A stretch of 64,000 bases of DNA from Acidilutibacter cellobiosedens (GTDB taxonomy: Bacteria; Bacillota; Clostridia; Tissierellales; Acidilutibacteraceae): positions 3,372,501 through 3,436,500 of the forward strand of contig NZ_CP035282.1 of the NCBI RefSeq assembly GCF_004103715.1, read 5' to 3'. Numbering within the stretch: the stretch's first letter is position 1; each line of letters opens with the position of its first letter. The notes beneath the pieces are model-generated. The model did not search any database. It was not told the DNA's origin and was given only the letters and a program-made list of their open reading frames with translations. Positions 33,717-42,709 of the stretch are shown piece after piece. Position numbers and translations under genes: made by a program.

Positions 33717-34838
33717 TTAAAGCCCTCCATTCGCAATATTTAATATTATTTGAGATGCAAGTTTGATTCTAAAAGGAATACTATCAACATTTACAAACTC
33801 TTTTTCCGTATGAGAATTTTCTCCTTCAGGTCCTAATCCATCAATTACTGGTATGCCACACATCGCAGCAAAAGAAACATCTCCTCCTCCTCCCGTTTTT
33901 CTTGGCTTTATCTCCTTGCCCAACTTTTCTGCTGTATATTCTGCTATGTCAAATAACTTTTCACACCTTTCATTAGATACTAGAGGCATCCTTTCAGATA
34001 TGATTTCAATATTTGTCCATGTACCTTCAACATGGTTATTATTTATTATATTCTTAATCTTTCTCTTTAAAGATTCTCCATCACCTATATTAAAATACCT
34101 TATTTCAATAAAAGCTTCAGCATGGTCCGCAATAATATTCACCTTTTGTCCCCCGTTAATAGTACCAACATTTACAGTAATATCTTTTTCAATATCAACC
34201 AAATTATATAAATCACAAACTTTATAAGCAATCTCTTTTATTGCACTTTTGCCCATATTATAATTAACTCCTGAATGAGATGATATACCATTCACGCTCA
34301 TTTTAAAACTAATTATTCCCTTTCTCTCAGTAGTAAGGGTTCCTGGTTTTGCTGATTCAAAAGAAAGGCAAGCAATGGATTGTCTTGCATTTTTCAATAT
34401 ATAATCTTTACTATAATTAGAACCTATTTCTTCGTCAGTATTTAAAAATACCAGAAGTTTAGTATTTTTTGGAAGAACATTAATTATATTTTTAATTGCA
34501 AATAAAAGTACTACAATCCCGCCTTTCATATCTAATACACCAGGACCATAAATAAGATCTCCTTTCTTAATAAATGACCTTATCTTTGCAGTTCCAGAAG
34601 AAAATACAGTATCCATGTGTCCTAATAAAAGTATTTGTCTATCTCCTTGCCCTACCCTACACTCAAGAAAATCTCCCACATCTTTCTGAGTTATTCTTGA
34701 TACCGCCATTCCTGCTTTTTTAAACTCATTTTCAACAATTTTTGTAAATTTATCTGTATCCCTTTTATCATAACTTCCGCTATCCATATTTACAAATTCT
34801 TCTAATATTTTTAGAACATCATCAATACATTTTCTCAT
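33717..34838 (-). CDS. M20-family metallopeptidase/amidase
   Basis: ATG 34838 is chosen (GGAGGAC upstream) instead of 34904; it overlaps the preceding gene by 17 bases. Motifs of M20 zinc enzymes: GHMDTVFSSG (His, Asp), GPGVLDMKGG (bridging Asp), LNTDEEIGSNY (Glu pair) and late GEN-HTEKEFV (His). The carboxypeptidase G2/ArgE-type fold hydrolyses peptide or N-acyl amide bonds. Next to a ceramidase-like gene and a PTS, an amide-cleaving role on an N-acylated sugar or amino acid conjugate is plausible. Confidence 0.82.
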   Translation of the reverse strand: MRKCIDDVLKILEEFVNMDSGSYDKRDTDKFTKIVENEFKKAGMAVSRITQKDVGDFLECRVGQGDRQILLLGHMDTVFSSGTAKIRSFIKKGDLIYGPGVLDMKGGIVVLLFAIKNIINVLPKNTKLLVFLNTDEEIGSNYSKDYILKNARQSIACLSFESAKPGTLTTERKGIISFKMSVNGISSHSGVNYNMGKSAIKEIAYKVCDLYNLVDIEKDITVNVGTINGGQKVNIIADHAEAFIEIRYFNIGDGESLKRKIKNIINNNHVEGTWTNIEIISERMPLVSNERCEKLFDIAEYTAEKLGKEIKPRKTGGGGDVSFAAMCGIPVIDGLGPEGENSHTEKEFVNVDSIPFRIKLASQIILNIANGGL

Positions 34839-36114
34839 TTCTGTCCTCCGATAATTTTTCAAGTAATTTGTCTTCAGAATCTCTTTCAAATGGACATGCG
34901 ACAACTTCGTAAGTCATTTGATTGAATTCTTTTGTAGGAGGCATATAACCTCCATATCCTCCACAATAGCCAAATATAAATGTATGGTTAACACCAAACT
35001 TTTTATTTATTATATTTTGAATTTTTATTCCTGTACTATAATATATTTCTAAAGGAATTCCTATATAAGCTAGTTTCCCTATTATCACAAGGGGAATTTT
35101 TATTTTCTTGAAATATTTCCCATTTAATTTTATTACATCAGGAATCACCTCAAACTTTTTATTTGGACGATTTAAAACCATTAATGAAGATTCAATATCC
35201 CTTTTTTGTCTATAATCATCTGTAAGTAAAAGTTTTTTATTTAAAGCGTCTACTCTTGCCTTCTTCTCATCTTCTGTCAGAGCTTCTCTGTATTTTAGTA
35301 ATAGAGCAAATTCTTCTGCAACTATATCTTCCGCATAAACTTCAGATAATCCTTCGTCATCAGTATCCAATATTTGTTCTGCAAGTGATCTGCCCAATCT
35401 TTCCGCCTCATCAAAAGATGATTCTTTTTTATAGTATCTTGTACTTATATCTCCAGCTGCCCCATTCATGAATAAAAATTTATTAATTCCTTTATCATTG
35501 AAAGTTAGTTCCATTCCATATATTAGATCTTTCGAATAATACAAATTATTCTCATCAAGAACTGTCATATGGCAAGGAAAATTTATCAGTAGTATATCTT
35601 CTCCGTTTCTTTTTATTTTGAGAAAATAACACTTTATATATTTATTTTTCTTCTCGATATTAGGTGAATTTCTCTTTAAACCAATACCAGTAATATTTCT
35701 ATATCCAAAAAATACAGCCGATTTCTTAAGGTCGTCCTCAGCATCTAAAAATGCCAGTTTGCATTTTGAAACAATATCATCCACATATTCAATATTATAT
35801 CCATCTCTGTTTAAAAACAGATTTGAAGGCCCACTATGAGTATGAGTTGCACACACAAATATAGCTTTTCTTGTTAACTTTTCATCTATATTTATTAATG
35901 CATCTTTTATTTTATTTGTAAGAGTTTCATCAACTCCTAAAAGATCTAAAGAAATCATTACAACACTATCACCATTTATTTTTATAATAAGACATCTTGC
36001 ATAAAGATCATCATGTACATCTTTTGCCATTTTATGTCTGTTATCATATCCAGACATAGTCATTGGTTTATTTGGAGTAATTATCACCTTTGAATAACCG
36101 ACAATCATATACAT
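34822..36114 (-). CDS. Neutral/alkaline ceramidase-like hydrolase
   Basis: 430 residues with the ceramidase N-terminal domain pattern: VIITPNKPMTMSGYDNRH near residue 10, LDLLGVDETLTN, the zinc-binding FVCATHTHSGPSN, and NGAAGDISTRYYKKE. No signal peptide, so it acts in the cytosol, unlike secreted bacterial ceramidases. In the family a zinc-activated water cleaves an N-acyl bond. The setting beside PTS and M20 genes suggests another N-acyl substrate than ceramide; this is inference. Confidence 0.7.
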   Translation of the reverse strand: MYMIVGYSKVIITPNKPMTMSGYDNRHKMAKDVHDDLYARCLIIKINGDSVVMISLDLLGVDETLTNKIKDALINIDEKLTRKAIFVCATHTHSGPSNLFLNRDGYNIEYVDDIVSKCKLAFLDAEDDLKKSAVFFGYRNITGIGLKRNSPNIEKKNKYIKCYFLKIKRNGEDILLINFPCHMTVLDENNLYYSKDLIYGMELTFNDKGINKFLFMNGAAGDISTRYYKKESSFDEAERLGRSLAEQILDTDDEGLSEVYAEDIVAEEFALLLKYREALTEDEKKARVDALNKKLLLTDDYRQKRDIESSLMVLNRPNKKFEVIPDVIKLNGKYFKKIKIPLVIIGKLAYIGIPLEIYYSTGIKIQNIINKKFGVNHTFIFGYCGGYGGYMPPTKEFNQMTYEVVACPFERDSEDKLLEKLSEDRNEKMY

Positions 36115-36149
36115 ACCACTCTTTTCTTTAATATATTTAAACTTTCTGA

Positions 36150-36181
36150 AAAACAGGGAAATATATATCTTTCCCTGTTTT
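36150..36181 (-). terminator. Intra-operon terminator hairpin between PTS and catabolic genes
   Basis: Perfect 12-bp stem AAAACAGGGAAA (36150-36161) / TTTCCCTGTTTT (36170-36181), A-rich on one side and T-rich on the other. It overlaps the IID stop codon and lies 36 bases after the start of the ceramidase-like gene. It may reduce read-through between the PTS genes (upstream on the minus strand) and the four downstream genes. Confidence 0.75.
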
Positions 36182-36993
36182 TATAATACCTTAACCCATT
36201 TAAGTAAAATTGACAAAACTATTATTGAAAGTAATATCACTACAGATGATTTCTTTCTTTTAATCATGCGATAACATATTAGTGTAACGATCAGCGGTAA
36301 AAGAGATGGCATTATCCCATCCAATATCTTCTGTATAACGATCTTTACCTTATTAACAGTTATTACAGCAGAGATATTAACAATCACCATTTGAGGAATA
36401 AGTCCACCGACAATTACTAAACCTAATATCGTAGCAATTGTAGTCCCTCGTTTAAGAATATCAGAGTTTTTTATCTCGTTTAAAAAAGATGTCCCTTTTT
36501 CGTATCCTAAACTAATACCATAATATTTGGTAATAAGAGTTATTGTTGCAAATAAAAATGGAAAAATCATAAATACCGGATTACCTTGAGATGCAAAAGA
36601 AGCTCCAAGGCTTTTAAATATAGGTGATAGGGTAAGCCAAAAAAGACTATCACCTAATCCTGCAAGCGGTCCCATCAGTCCAACTTTAACAGCTGATATA
36701 GCCTGTCCCATGTTATTTCCACCTTGTTCTTCCATCGCAGCCGTAACACCAAATATTGGACCTGATAGAACTGGATTGGTATTAAAAAATTCCAGATGTC
36801 TCTTCATTGCTTGAATTTTTTCTTCTTTTGTACTATTTTTGTATACTTTTTTCAGAATGGGTTTCATAACAAATAAATAACCCAGGTTTTGCATTCTTTC
36901 ATAATTCCATGAAAGTTGAAATGCTAATAATCTCCAGAACATTTTATTTAAATCTTTTTTATTTATTTTTTCTTTTACTTCGTTCTGATCCAT
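36181..36993 (-). CDS. PTS mannose/fructose/sorbose family IID component
   Basis: 270 residues beginning with charged helix KKDLNKMFWRLLAFQLSWNYERMQN, the family signature, followed by LKRHLEFFNTNPVLSGPIFG, GPLAGLGDSLFWLTLSPIFK and C-terminal membrane segments. IID forms with IIC the membrane channel of mannose-type PTS. ATG overlaps the IIC stop by one base. Confidence 0.9.
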   Translation of the reverse strand: MDQNEVKEKINKKDLNKMFWRLLAFQLSWNYERMQNLGYLFVMKPILKKVYKNSTKEEKIQAMKRHLEFFNTNPVLSGPIFGVTAAMEEQGGNNMGQAISAVKVGLMGPLAGLGDSLFWLTLSPIFKSLGASFASQGNPVFMIFPFLFATITLITKYYGISLGYEKGTSFLNEIKNSDILKRGTTIATILGLVIVGGLIPQMVIVNISAVITVNKVKIVIQKILDGIMPSLLPLIVTLICYRMIKRKKSSVVILLSIIVLSILLKWVKVL

Positions 36994-37760
36994 TATAAGT
37001 CAAGACCCCCTTTCTTAGAAATATCCATATTCCCATTATCTTTGTTTGTAAACATATCATATGCAAAAGCAGCTATTATTCCAATAAGAGCAATACCGAT
37101 AGTCGGTATCTTCAAATATGCATTTGAAATAAATCCCAGTAAGAAAAATATCCATAATTTTTTATTCATCATAAATGAAAGAAGCATTCCAAAACCAAGA
37201 GCGGGCATTATTCCTCCTGCTACACTAAATCCACTTGTAATAACTTTTGGTATTATCGCAAATAACTTTTCAACATATTCAGAGCCAAGATAAACTGCAA
37301 GAAAAACCGGTATGAACATTCCCACTCCAAAAATAACTCCGCCCATCAGATGATATTTATCTATCTTATCAAGGTTACCTTCTTCAGCAACTCTATCTGC
37401 CTTATGGGTCAGTGATATAGTTATTGTACGGAGCAATATGCTAAGCTGTTGGCATACTAATGATATAGGTACTGCCATAGCAACTCCTGCAACTACACCC
37501 TTTCCTGAAATAATCCCAAATGCAGTTCCTAATATTGTACCTGTTATTGTATCAGGCGGTACATAAGCACCAATGGATACGACTCCCATCCACATTAACT
37601 GTAGCGTTGCAGCTATTATCATTCCTTGTTTAAAATCTCCTAATATAAGGCCTGCTAATGAACCTAAAATTAACGAATTACTCATTCCAATTTGTGGACC
37701 ATAGTTGTCTATATAACCTATTGCGCTTAAAAGCCCTAACAAAACCGCTTTCGTTAACAA
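36993..37760 (-). CDS. PTS mannose/fructose/sorbose family IIC component
   Basis: TTG 37760 with GGAGGGGG upstream. About 255 residues of repeated hydrophobic segments with MSNSLILGSLAGLILGDFKQ, MWMGVVSIGAYVPPDTITGT and VAGGIMPALGFGMLLSFMM, typical of EII-Sor permeases. It imports and helps phosphorylate a sugar together with IID, IIB and IIA. The sugar cannot be predicted. Confidence 0.9.
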   Translation of the reverse strand: MLTKAVLLGLLSAIGYIDNYGPQIGMSNSLILGSLAGLILGDFKQGMIIAATLQLMWMGVVSIGAYVPPDTITGTILGTAFGIISGKGVVAGVAMAVPISLVCQQLSILLRTITISLTHKADRVAEEGNLDKIDKYHLMGGVIFGVGMFIPVFLAVYLGSEYVEKLFAIIPKVITSGFSVAGGIMPALGFGMLLSFMMNKKLWIFFLLGFISNAYLKIPTIGIALIGIIAAFAYDMFTNKDNGNMDISKKGGLDL

Positions 37761-37775
37761 TTTTTCCCCCTCCTT

Positions 37776-38249
37776 TTATTTTATCAACTTCTTCATTGAA
37801 ATTTGTTTATCATTAGGTAACATCTGAATTTGTACATCAATCCCCCTTTCCATTATTTTTTTAAATGCATTCTTGTCTGATTCATCAATAGAAACTGCTT
37901 TTGTAATCCAAGTTTTTCCGGATATAAACTTCATTCCTCCTACATTGAGAAAAGGAATCTTAACACCTCCTTCAAGAGTCTTTTCTACATCTGCAGGATT
38001 TGTAAATATAAGCATAGTAGATCTTTTAATTGGATTTGAATTATAGGCATTAATAAATTTTTCTACAGTAAGAGGCACAATTTTTACACCTGTAGGCCCT
38101 GCAAGTTGCATTACGGCCATTTGTACTTGATCCCTAGCTATTAAGTCATTTACTATAATAATCTGTTCAATTCCATATTGTTTAACCCATGTAGTTACTA
38201 CTTGTCCATGAATTAGTCTATCATCAATACGGACAATCTTAATAGACAT
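37776..38249 (-). CDS. PTS mannose/fructose/sorbose family IIB component
   Basis: 157 residues. The phosphorylated His14 lies in RIDDRLIHGQVVTTWVKQY, the family signature. Other features include VNDLIARDQVQMAVMQLA and the LTVEKFINAY helix. It passes phosphate from IIA to the incoming sugar. Spacing to neighbours is short, consistent with one operon. Confidence 0.92.
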   Translation of the reverse strand: MSIKIVRIDDRLIHGQVVTTWVKQYGIEQIIIVNDLIARDQVQMAVMQLAGPTGVKIVPLTVEKFINAYNSNPIKRSTMLIFTNPADVEKTLEGGVKIPFLNVGGMKFISGKTWITKAVSIDESDKNAFKKIMERGIDVQIQMLPNDKQISMKKLIK

Positions 38250-38266
38250 CTTAACACCTCCTCAAA

Positions 38267-38686
38267 TTACTTCAATGAACTTTTTATTTTATTTGTTATA
38301 TCAACAATACCTTGTTTACCAACATTACATATATTTTCAGAAATTTCAGCAATATTTTTATTTCTTGAAGTTAAAATTTCTAAAAGCATAGGCATGTTAA
38401 ATCCTGATATCACTAATATATTATTTAATGATGCAGTTAATATGCTTGATGCATTGGAAGGTGTCCCCCCAATAATATCTGTCATAATAATTGCTCCTGC
38501 ATTTTCTTTCACCTCATTAACTGCCTGTTTTAACTTGTTAACTGTTTCATTTAAATCCATACCTGGTACTACAGATATTGCCTTAATCTTTTCTTGACGT
38601 CCAACAATCATTTCAGCACTTTTTAATGCTTCTCGTGCAAAATAACCATGACTTATCAATATTATTCCAACCATTTCTTTATTCAT
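38267..38686 (-). CDS. PTS mannose family IIA component
   Basis: 139 residues. VGIILISHGYFAREALKS holds the active His13; ITDIIGGTPSNASSIL and VISGFNMPMLLE complete the fold. It is the first gene after the sigma-54 promoter and the first phosphate acceptor from HPr. Confidence 0.92.
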   Translation of the reverse strand: MNKEMVGIILISHGYFAREALKSAEMIVGRQEKIKAISVVPGMDLNETVNKLKQAVNEVKENAGAIIMTDIIGGTPSNASSILTASLNNILVISGFNMPMLLEILTSRNKNIAEISENICNVGKQGIVDITNKIKSSLK

Positions 38687-38731
38687 AGATCTTTCCCACC
38701 TTGTACATTTTTTTATTTACTTTAGAATAAT

Positions 38732-38748
38732 TGCAAAAATTATACCAA
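38732..38748 (-). promoter_or_regulatory. Sigma-54 (-24/-12) promoter of the PTS operon
   Basis: On the minus strand TTGGTATAATTTTTGCA, with GG and GC 12 bases apart as in the -24/-12 consensus. It lies 46 bases upstream of the IIA start. The upstream gene is a LevR-type sigma-54 activator, which supports it. Confidence 0.8.
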
Positions 38749-38762
38749 CTAAAACATTAAAA

Positions 38763-38810
38763 ATAGAGGGCATTAAAAATAGGATAGTAACCTATTCTAA
38801 TACCCTCTAT
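38763..38810 (-). terminator. Terminator of the LevR-type gene
   Basis: Long stem ATAGAGGG...AATAGG (38763-38783) with CCTATT...CCCTCTAT (38791-38810), a few mismatches, followed on the minus strand by TTTTTAATG. Confidence 0.75.
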
Positions 38811-38861
38811 CTTCGATAAATAATGCACATTAATGCTGTTAATGCAGTTTAACCAATGCAG

Positions 38862-41684
38862 TTATACTGCATTCTCATCCTTTAATAATTCCACTATATA
38901 ATAAATTTCATCATCTAAAATATCTAAATTAAATACTTCTTGTATTTTATTGATGGAATCCTTGACAGCTCTCCATAATGACTCATTTTCTATCATGTAT
39001 TCTTTTATATCCACTCCTGCATTAAGATGATCTCTTTTAAAAAGAATCCGCTCTATCATACATGCAATATGAATATATATTCTAACTATAATGCTCTCTT
39101 TTAAATTGGTATATATTTTATTTTCAAGTGTAGAAATAAAATCTCTAACATACGGAAGTACCTTCTCCGCTGATAAAAATTGAAGATATTTTTCTATCAC
39201 CTCGGTTGTTGCCTTCCAAACTATTTCCTTATTTATTTTATGTATGCACTCTTCGTCATTATATAATGAAATATCTGGATTCACAAGTTTAAGAAGTTTT
39301 TTCAATCCATTATTCATTATAATTTCCTGAAGAGAAATAAACGGATATTCTTCTATCATTGGATCAATACTTCCAACAATAGCCACAATATACTTATCCT
39401 TTGCAGTATCGGCAATTACCTCTCTAAATTGTTTATTGTTTGCTAAGCTAAGAGGTATAACTTTTACATTATATATGTGATTTTCAGTTAATATTTTTTT
39501 AATACTATCCTCAAGATAAAATGCCGTGCCCTGTCCAGAAGCACATACAGTATATATTACTTTTTTAATATCCTTGTTGGATTCTTCTTCGATTCTTCTT
39601 CTAAGTCTTTCATTTAATGTCTGATTCATATTTATAAGAGAACTTATTATACTTTCAATATCCAAATTTGGTATCAATGCTTTTCGAGCAGCCTCAATTA
39701 CTGTAAGGGTACTTATATTATCAAGGACACGTACATCAACGCCTGTTTTCTCATGTATTATACTGCTAAAAGTTACGAGAGAACCCATATCTACTAAAAG
39801 TAATACCCCTTTCCCCTGATCTATCTTTTTCACCATATCAATGGCTTTTAATAAAATATCATCTGGTTTTTCATTCAAAGGCATATCTATTGAGTTTACA
39901 ATATTTGTTCCAAGAAGTTCATTGGCTACACCGGCAAAATTTGAAGCAGTCGCCTCCCCATGAACTATGACAAGAATTCCTACATGATTTTCATTTTTAT
40001 TTTCCTTAAGAGAACTTAAAACAATTGTAAGAAAATATTCTTCATATTCAGGGCAGCATATTCCAAACTCCTTTTCAATCTTTTTTATAATCCTTCTTGA
40101 TGTCCTATATTCATCGGAATATTTTATTTTTATCTTCTCATCATTTGGAATACTCATATAATCTATATTTCTTAAGTCATATTTTATAGTATATATAAAA
40201 TGTAAGGCAAGGCTGTAGTATATGCTTCTGCTAAGCGTGACTCCAAGCTCTTCATATATAACATCAGACATCACGTTTACTATATCAATTACATCATCAT
40301 CAATAAAGTCGAAAATTTTATTTGCCGAATACATATCGTGACTAACAATTTGAGTAAAATCTCTAAAGGTTTTCTGTATATTAACTTCGCTATCAAGCTT
40401 CAAGTTCATTTTTTCATAAAAATATTTGATAAAATCATATTTAGGTTCTTGTATGGTGACTTCGGATAATGAATCTGAATTGAAACTATATTGGCTATCA
40501 ACGAGCATTTTGTTAAGACGTAACCTTGTTTCTTTATCAAGACTGAGCAATCCATTTTTTATGTATTCAGGTACAAAATCAATAGTTACAAATACATTAC
40601 TAAGTTTTTTAATACTAAACTCCAGAAAAGCTCTCGCTATTGAAAGCTGAATATCACTTTTGATCTGTCCAACATTTCCTACAGGGTTATAGGTAAGTAA
40701 AGCTTCGAACACATCCTTGTCCACAATAATATTATTATTTAGTCTAACTGCTTCCGCAATAAAAAATCTCTTAATTATTCCAAATCTTTCACTAAGCTTT
40801 CTCTCTCTTAATGGTGGAAGTTCTATGGACATAGGTATTCTTCTCGTAAATGTTTTCAAAAGACTTGAATCTGGATTTTCAGTAGTTGCTGCAATTATCA
40901 ATACCTTTGCAGTTCTTTCATTATTAATTTCACCCATCCTCCTGAATATACCCTTATCTATAAAAGTAAACAACATCTCTTGACCTTCAGGTGGAAGTCT
41001 ATGAACTTCATCCAGTAACAGTACTCCTCCATCTGCAATTTCAATAAGCCCTGGTTTTTCCGTTTCCGCGCCAGTAAAAGAACCCTTACTATATCCAAAA
41101 AGTTGAGATAACAAAAGTTGAGGATTATTTGCATAATCAGCACAATTAAAAACAACAAAAGGAGAATTACTGTTAAATATGCCTTCAGACTTACCATATT
41201 TATACATTGCTTCTGCAAACATGCTTTTTCCTACACCGGTTTCCCCAAATATTATGGTGTGAAGACCTTGGGGCGGATAAAGTATAGCCGCTTTTGCCTG
41301 CTTTATAGCTATAGAAAGGCTTCCCTCACTTCCTATGATATTTTGAAATATATCATTGTATTTCTCTTCTTTAACTTTATGCTTATCATTTATGAACTCA
41401 TTTAAATTTTTACAGCAAAGGCTGTTACCCTGAAGCTTTACACTAAACATTTTTTCAAACGTTTCTCTGTCAAAAAAAAGTACAGGTTTGCCAGAAATCT
41501 TTATTAATTTACCTTCTTTGTAAAGATTGTTTAAATCGGTTGTAATATTATTCCTCTGAGAACCTATTAATTCAGCAATATAGCCTGCAGAGTAACCAAC
41601 ATTTTTTCGATCAAATATATCACTTTTTCTAACTTTTGAGGATAATGTTTTTATTTTTTCACCGACTCTATCAATTCTATTCAT
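38862..41684 (-). CDS. LevR-type sigma-54 activator with PTS regulation domains
   Basis: ATG 41684 (MNRIDRVGEK) has GGGTGATAA upstream. Order in about 940 residues: winged HTH (1-65, NVGYSAGYIAELIGSQRNN), AAA+ sigma-54 activator (100-340, FGETGVGKSMFAEAMYKYGK, GYSKGSFTGAETEKPG, GVLLLDEVHRL), PRD (about 440-540), EIIA-like (570-690, ILVIVHGEATASNFAGV), EIIB-like (near 715, TVCASGQGTAFYLED) and a second PRD (820-930). It should activate the PTS operon at 38748 when sugar is available and PTS phosphorylation drops. The gene ends 114 bases before the sigma-54 promoter. Confidence 0.9.
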   Translation of the reverse strand: MNRIDRVGEKIKTLSSKVRKSDIFDRKNVGYSAGYIAELIGSQRNNITTDLNNLYKEGKLIKISGKPVLFFDRETFEKMFSVKLQGNSLCCKNLNEFINDKHKVKEEKYNDIFQNIIGSEGSLSIAIKQAKAAILYPPQGLHTIIFGETGVGKSMFAEAMYKYGKSEGIFNSNSPFVVFNCADYANNPQLLLSQLFGYSKGSFTGAETEKPGLIEIADGGVLLLDEVHRLPPEGQEMLFTFIDKGIFRRMGEINNERTAKVLIIAATTENPDSSLLKTFTRRIPMSIELPPLRERKLSERFGIIKRFFIAEAVRLNNNIIVDKDVFEALLTYNPVGNVGQIKSDIQLSIARAFLEFSIKKLSNVFVTIDFVPEYIKNGLLSLDKETRLRLNKMLVDSQYSFNSDSLSEVTIQEPKYDFIKYFYEKMNLKLDSEVNIQKTFRDFTQIVSHDMYSANKIFDFIDDDVIDIVNVMSDVIYEELGVTLSRSIYYSLALHFIYTIKYDLRNIDYMSIPNDEKIKIKYSDEYRTSRRIIKKIEKEFGICCPEYEEYFLTIVLSSLKENKNENHVGILVIVHGEATASNFAGVANELLGTNIVNSIDMPLNEKPDDILLKAIDMVKKIDQGKGVLLLVDMGSLVTFSSIIHEKTGVDVRVLDNISTLTVIEAARKALIPNLDIESIISSLINMNQTLNERLRRRIEEESNKDIKKVIYTVCASGQGTAFYLEDSIKKILTENHIYNVKVIPLSLANNKQFREVIADTAKDKYIVAIVGSIDPMIEEYPFISLQEIIMNNGLKKLLKLVNPDISLYNDEECIHKINKEIVWKATTEVIEKYLQFLSAEKVLPYVRDFISTLENKIYTNLKESIIVRIYIHIACMIERILFKRDHLNAGVDIKEYMIENESLWRAVKDSINKIQEVFNLDILDDEIYYIVELLKDENAV

Positions 41685-41998
41685 CGTTATCACCCTTTAA
41701 AGAAAGCATTGTTTATTAAATAGATGGATAACATCCATTCAGGATATCTTGGACTGTTTCATGAAAAAAATCATATCATTTAGTATTAAAATAAAGTCTT
41801 TATATTAGATATAAACCTGATTATATATAAAATTTTTCACATATTTATATAATAAACCCTTTTCCTTGTGTTCTTTCGTCCTTATTATTACCATTATCAC
41901 ATTATTCCTAATAATAAAATTATAACATAATTATTCAGAAAAATTATGTTATTTAGTATAAATAACATAATAAAAAGGAAGAGTAAATATCTCCCTTT
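41685..41998. other. Intergenic region upstream of the LevR-type gene
   Basis: Contains a cluster of TTATGTT/AACATAA half-sites (41924-41971) and the terminator of the ECF gene (41972-42000). The 230 bases nearest levR are AT-rich with no clear ORF. Confidence 0.55.
41924..41971. repeat. Inverted-repeat cluster of TTATGTT half-sites
   Basis: AACATAATT (41924-41932) and AATTATGTT (41942-41950) form a stem; a 13-bp perfect inverted repeat ATTATGTTATTTA (41943-41955) / TAAATAACATAAT (41959-41971) overlaps it. Three half-sites are therefore present. They might be operators or competing hairpins. Confidence 0.7.
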
Positions 41999-42000
41999 TT
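41972..42000 (-). terminator. Terminator of the ECF S-component gene
   Basis: AAAAAGG (41973-41979) pairs with CCTTTTT (41994-42000) through a GA-rich loop region; T-rich on the minus strand. Confidence 0.7.
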
Positions 42001-42505
42001 ATAAATTAAATATCCTCGTTTTTTTCAAAGCGGTTTTAAGTGCTATTGCCAGCACTGCACCTACTACTCCCTGAATCAAGTTGGCAGGCATGGATATGAG
42101 AGCAGCCTTTGCTCCATACATAAATATCTCTGCTATATAGTATCCCAATGCCATCCATATACCACCTATGATCATGGGCAAAAAAGGTAATTTCTTTCCC
42201 GTTTTTGTTTCCAATAATGCCGCACAGAAAAATCCCTCCAATCCCTTTACCACAAAAGTAATTGGAGCATAATAGCTATATCCCAGCAGAATATCGGCGA
42301 GAGCCGATCCCAGTCCGCCAACTACAAATCCTCCCTTTTTCCCAAACATAACAGCCGCCAAAAACACCACCATATCTCCCAAATTTAAATATCCTTTGGT
42401 TCCCAATATAGGAATATGTATAATCATAGTCATAACAACGGTAATAGCAAGCATTACTGCATACCTTGTAATTAAAATAAGTCTGTCATTCTTCACCTCA
42501 TCCAT
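41999..42505 (-). CDS. ECF transporter S component
   Basis: 168 residues, about six membrane segments, with the ECF S-component pattern GYLNLGDMVVFLAAVMFGKK, GGLGSALADILLGYSYYAP and VVKGLEGFFCAALLETKTG. These proteins bind a vitamin or related compound and use a shared energising module encoded elsewhere. No riboswitch was recognised upstream. The start is uncertain: ATG 42505 follows GGGGAG too closely and a GTG at 42496 has better spacing. Substrate unknown. Confidence 0.78.
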   Translation of the reverse strand: MDEVKNDRLILITRYAVMLAITVVMTMIIHIPILGTKGYLNLGDMVVFLAAVMFGKKGGFVVGGLGSALADILLGYSYYAPITFVVKGLEGFFCAALLETKTGKKLPFLPMIIGGIWMALGYYIAEIFMYGAKAALISMPANLIQGVVGAVLAIALKTALKKTRIFNL

Positions 42506-42527
42506 CTCCCCATTTTATTATCAGTAC

Positions 42528-42539
42528 TGTACCGGTACA
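42528..42539. promoter_or_regulatory. 12-bp palindrome TGTACCGGTACA
   Basis: A perfect palindrome 23 bases upstream of the ECF S-component start, in an AT-rich promoter region. It may be an operator; the regulator is unknown. Confidence 0.4.
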
Positions 42540-42641
42540 TTATATAGATTTTTATTATTGTATCTATATACATAATACAACTATAGGTACACTTTTTCAA
42601 GTATATTTTTTTTAATATTTTCCTATGGGTTATAAAAAATA

Positions 42642-42681
42642 CACCTTCAAACATTAGATTTTCGTCTAACATTTGAAGGTG
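42642..42681 (-). terminator. Terminator of the EAL gene
   Basis: CACCTTCAAACATTAGA (42642-42658) pairs with TCTAACATTTGAAGGTG (42665-42681), 15 of 17 pairs, T-run on the minus strand. Confidence 0.85.
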
Positions 42682-42709
42682 CACTTCATATGTCAAAGGT
42701 AGCTATTTT

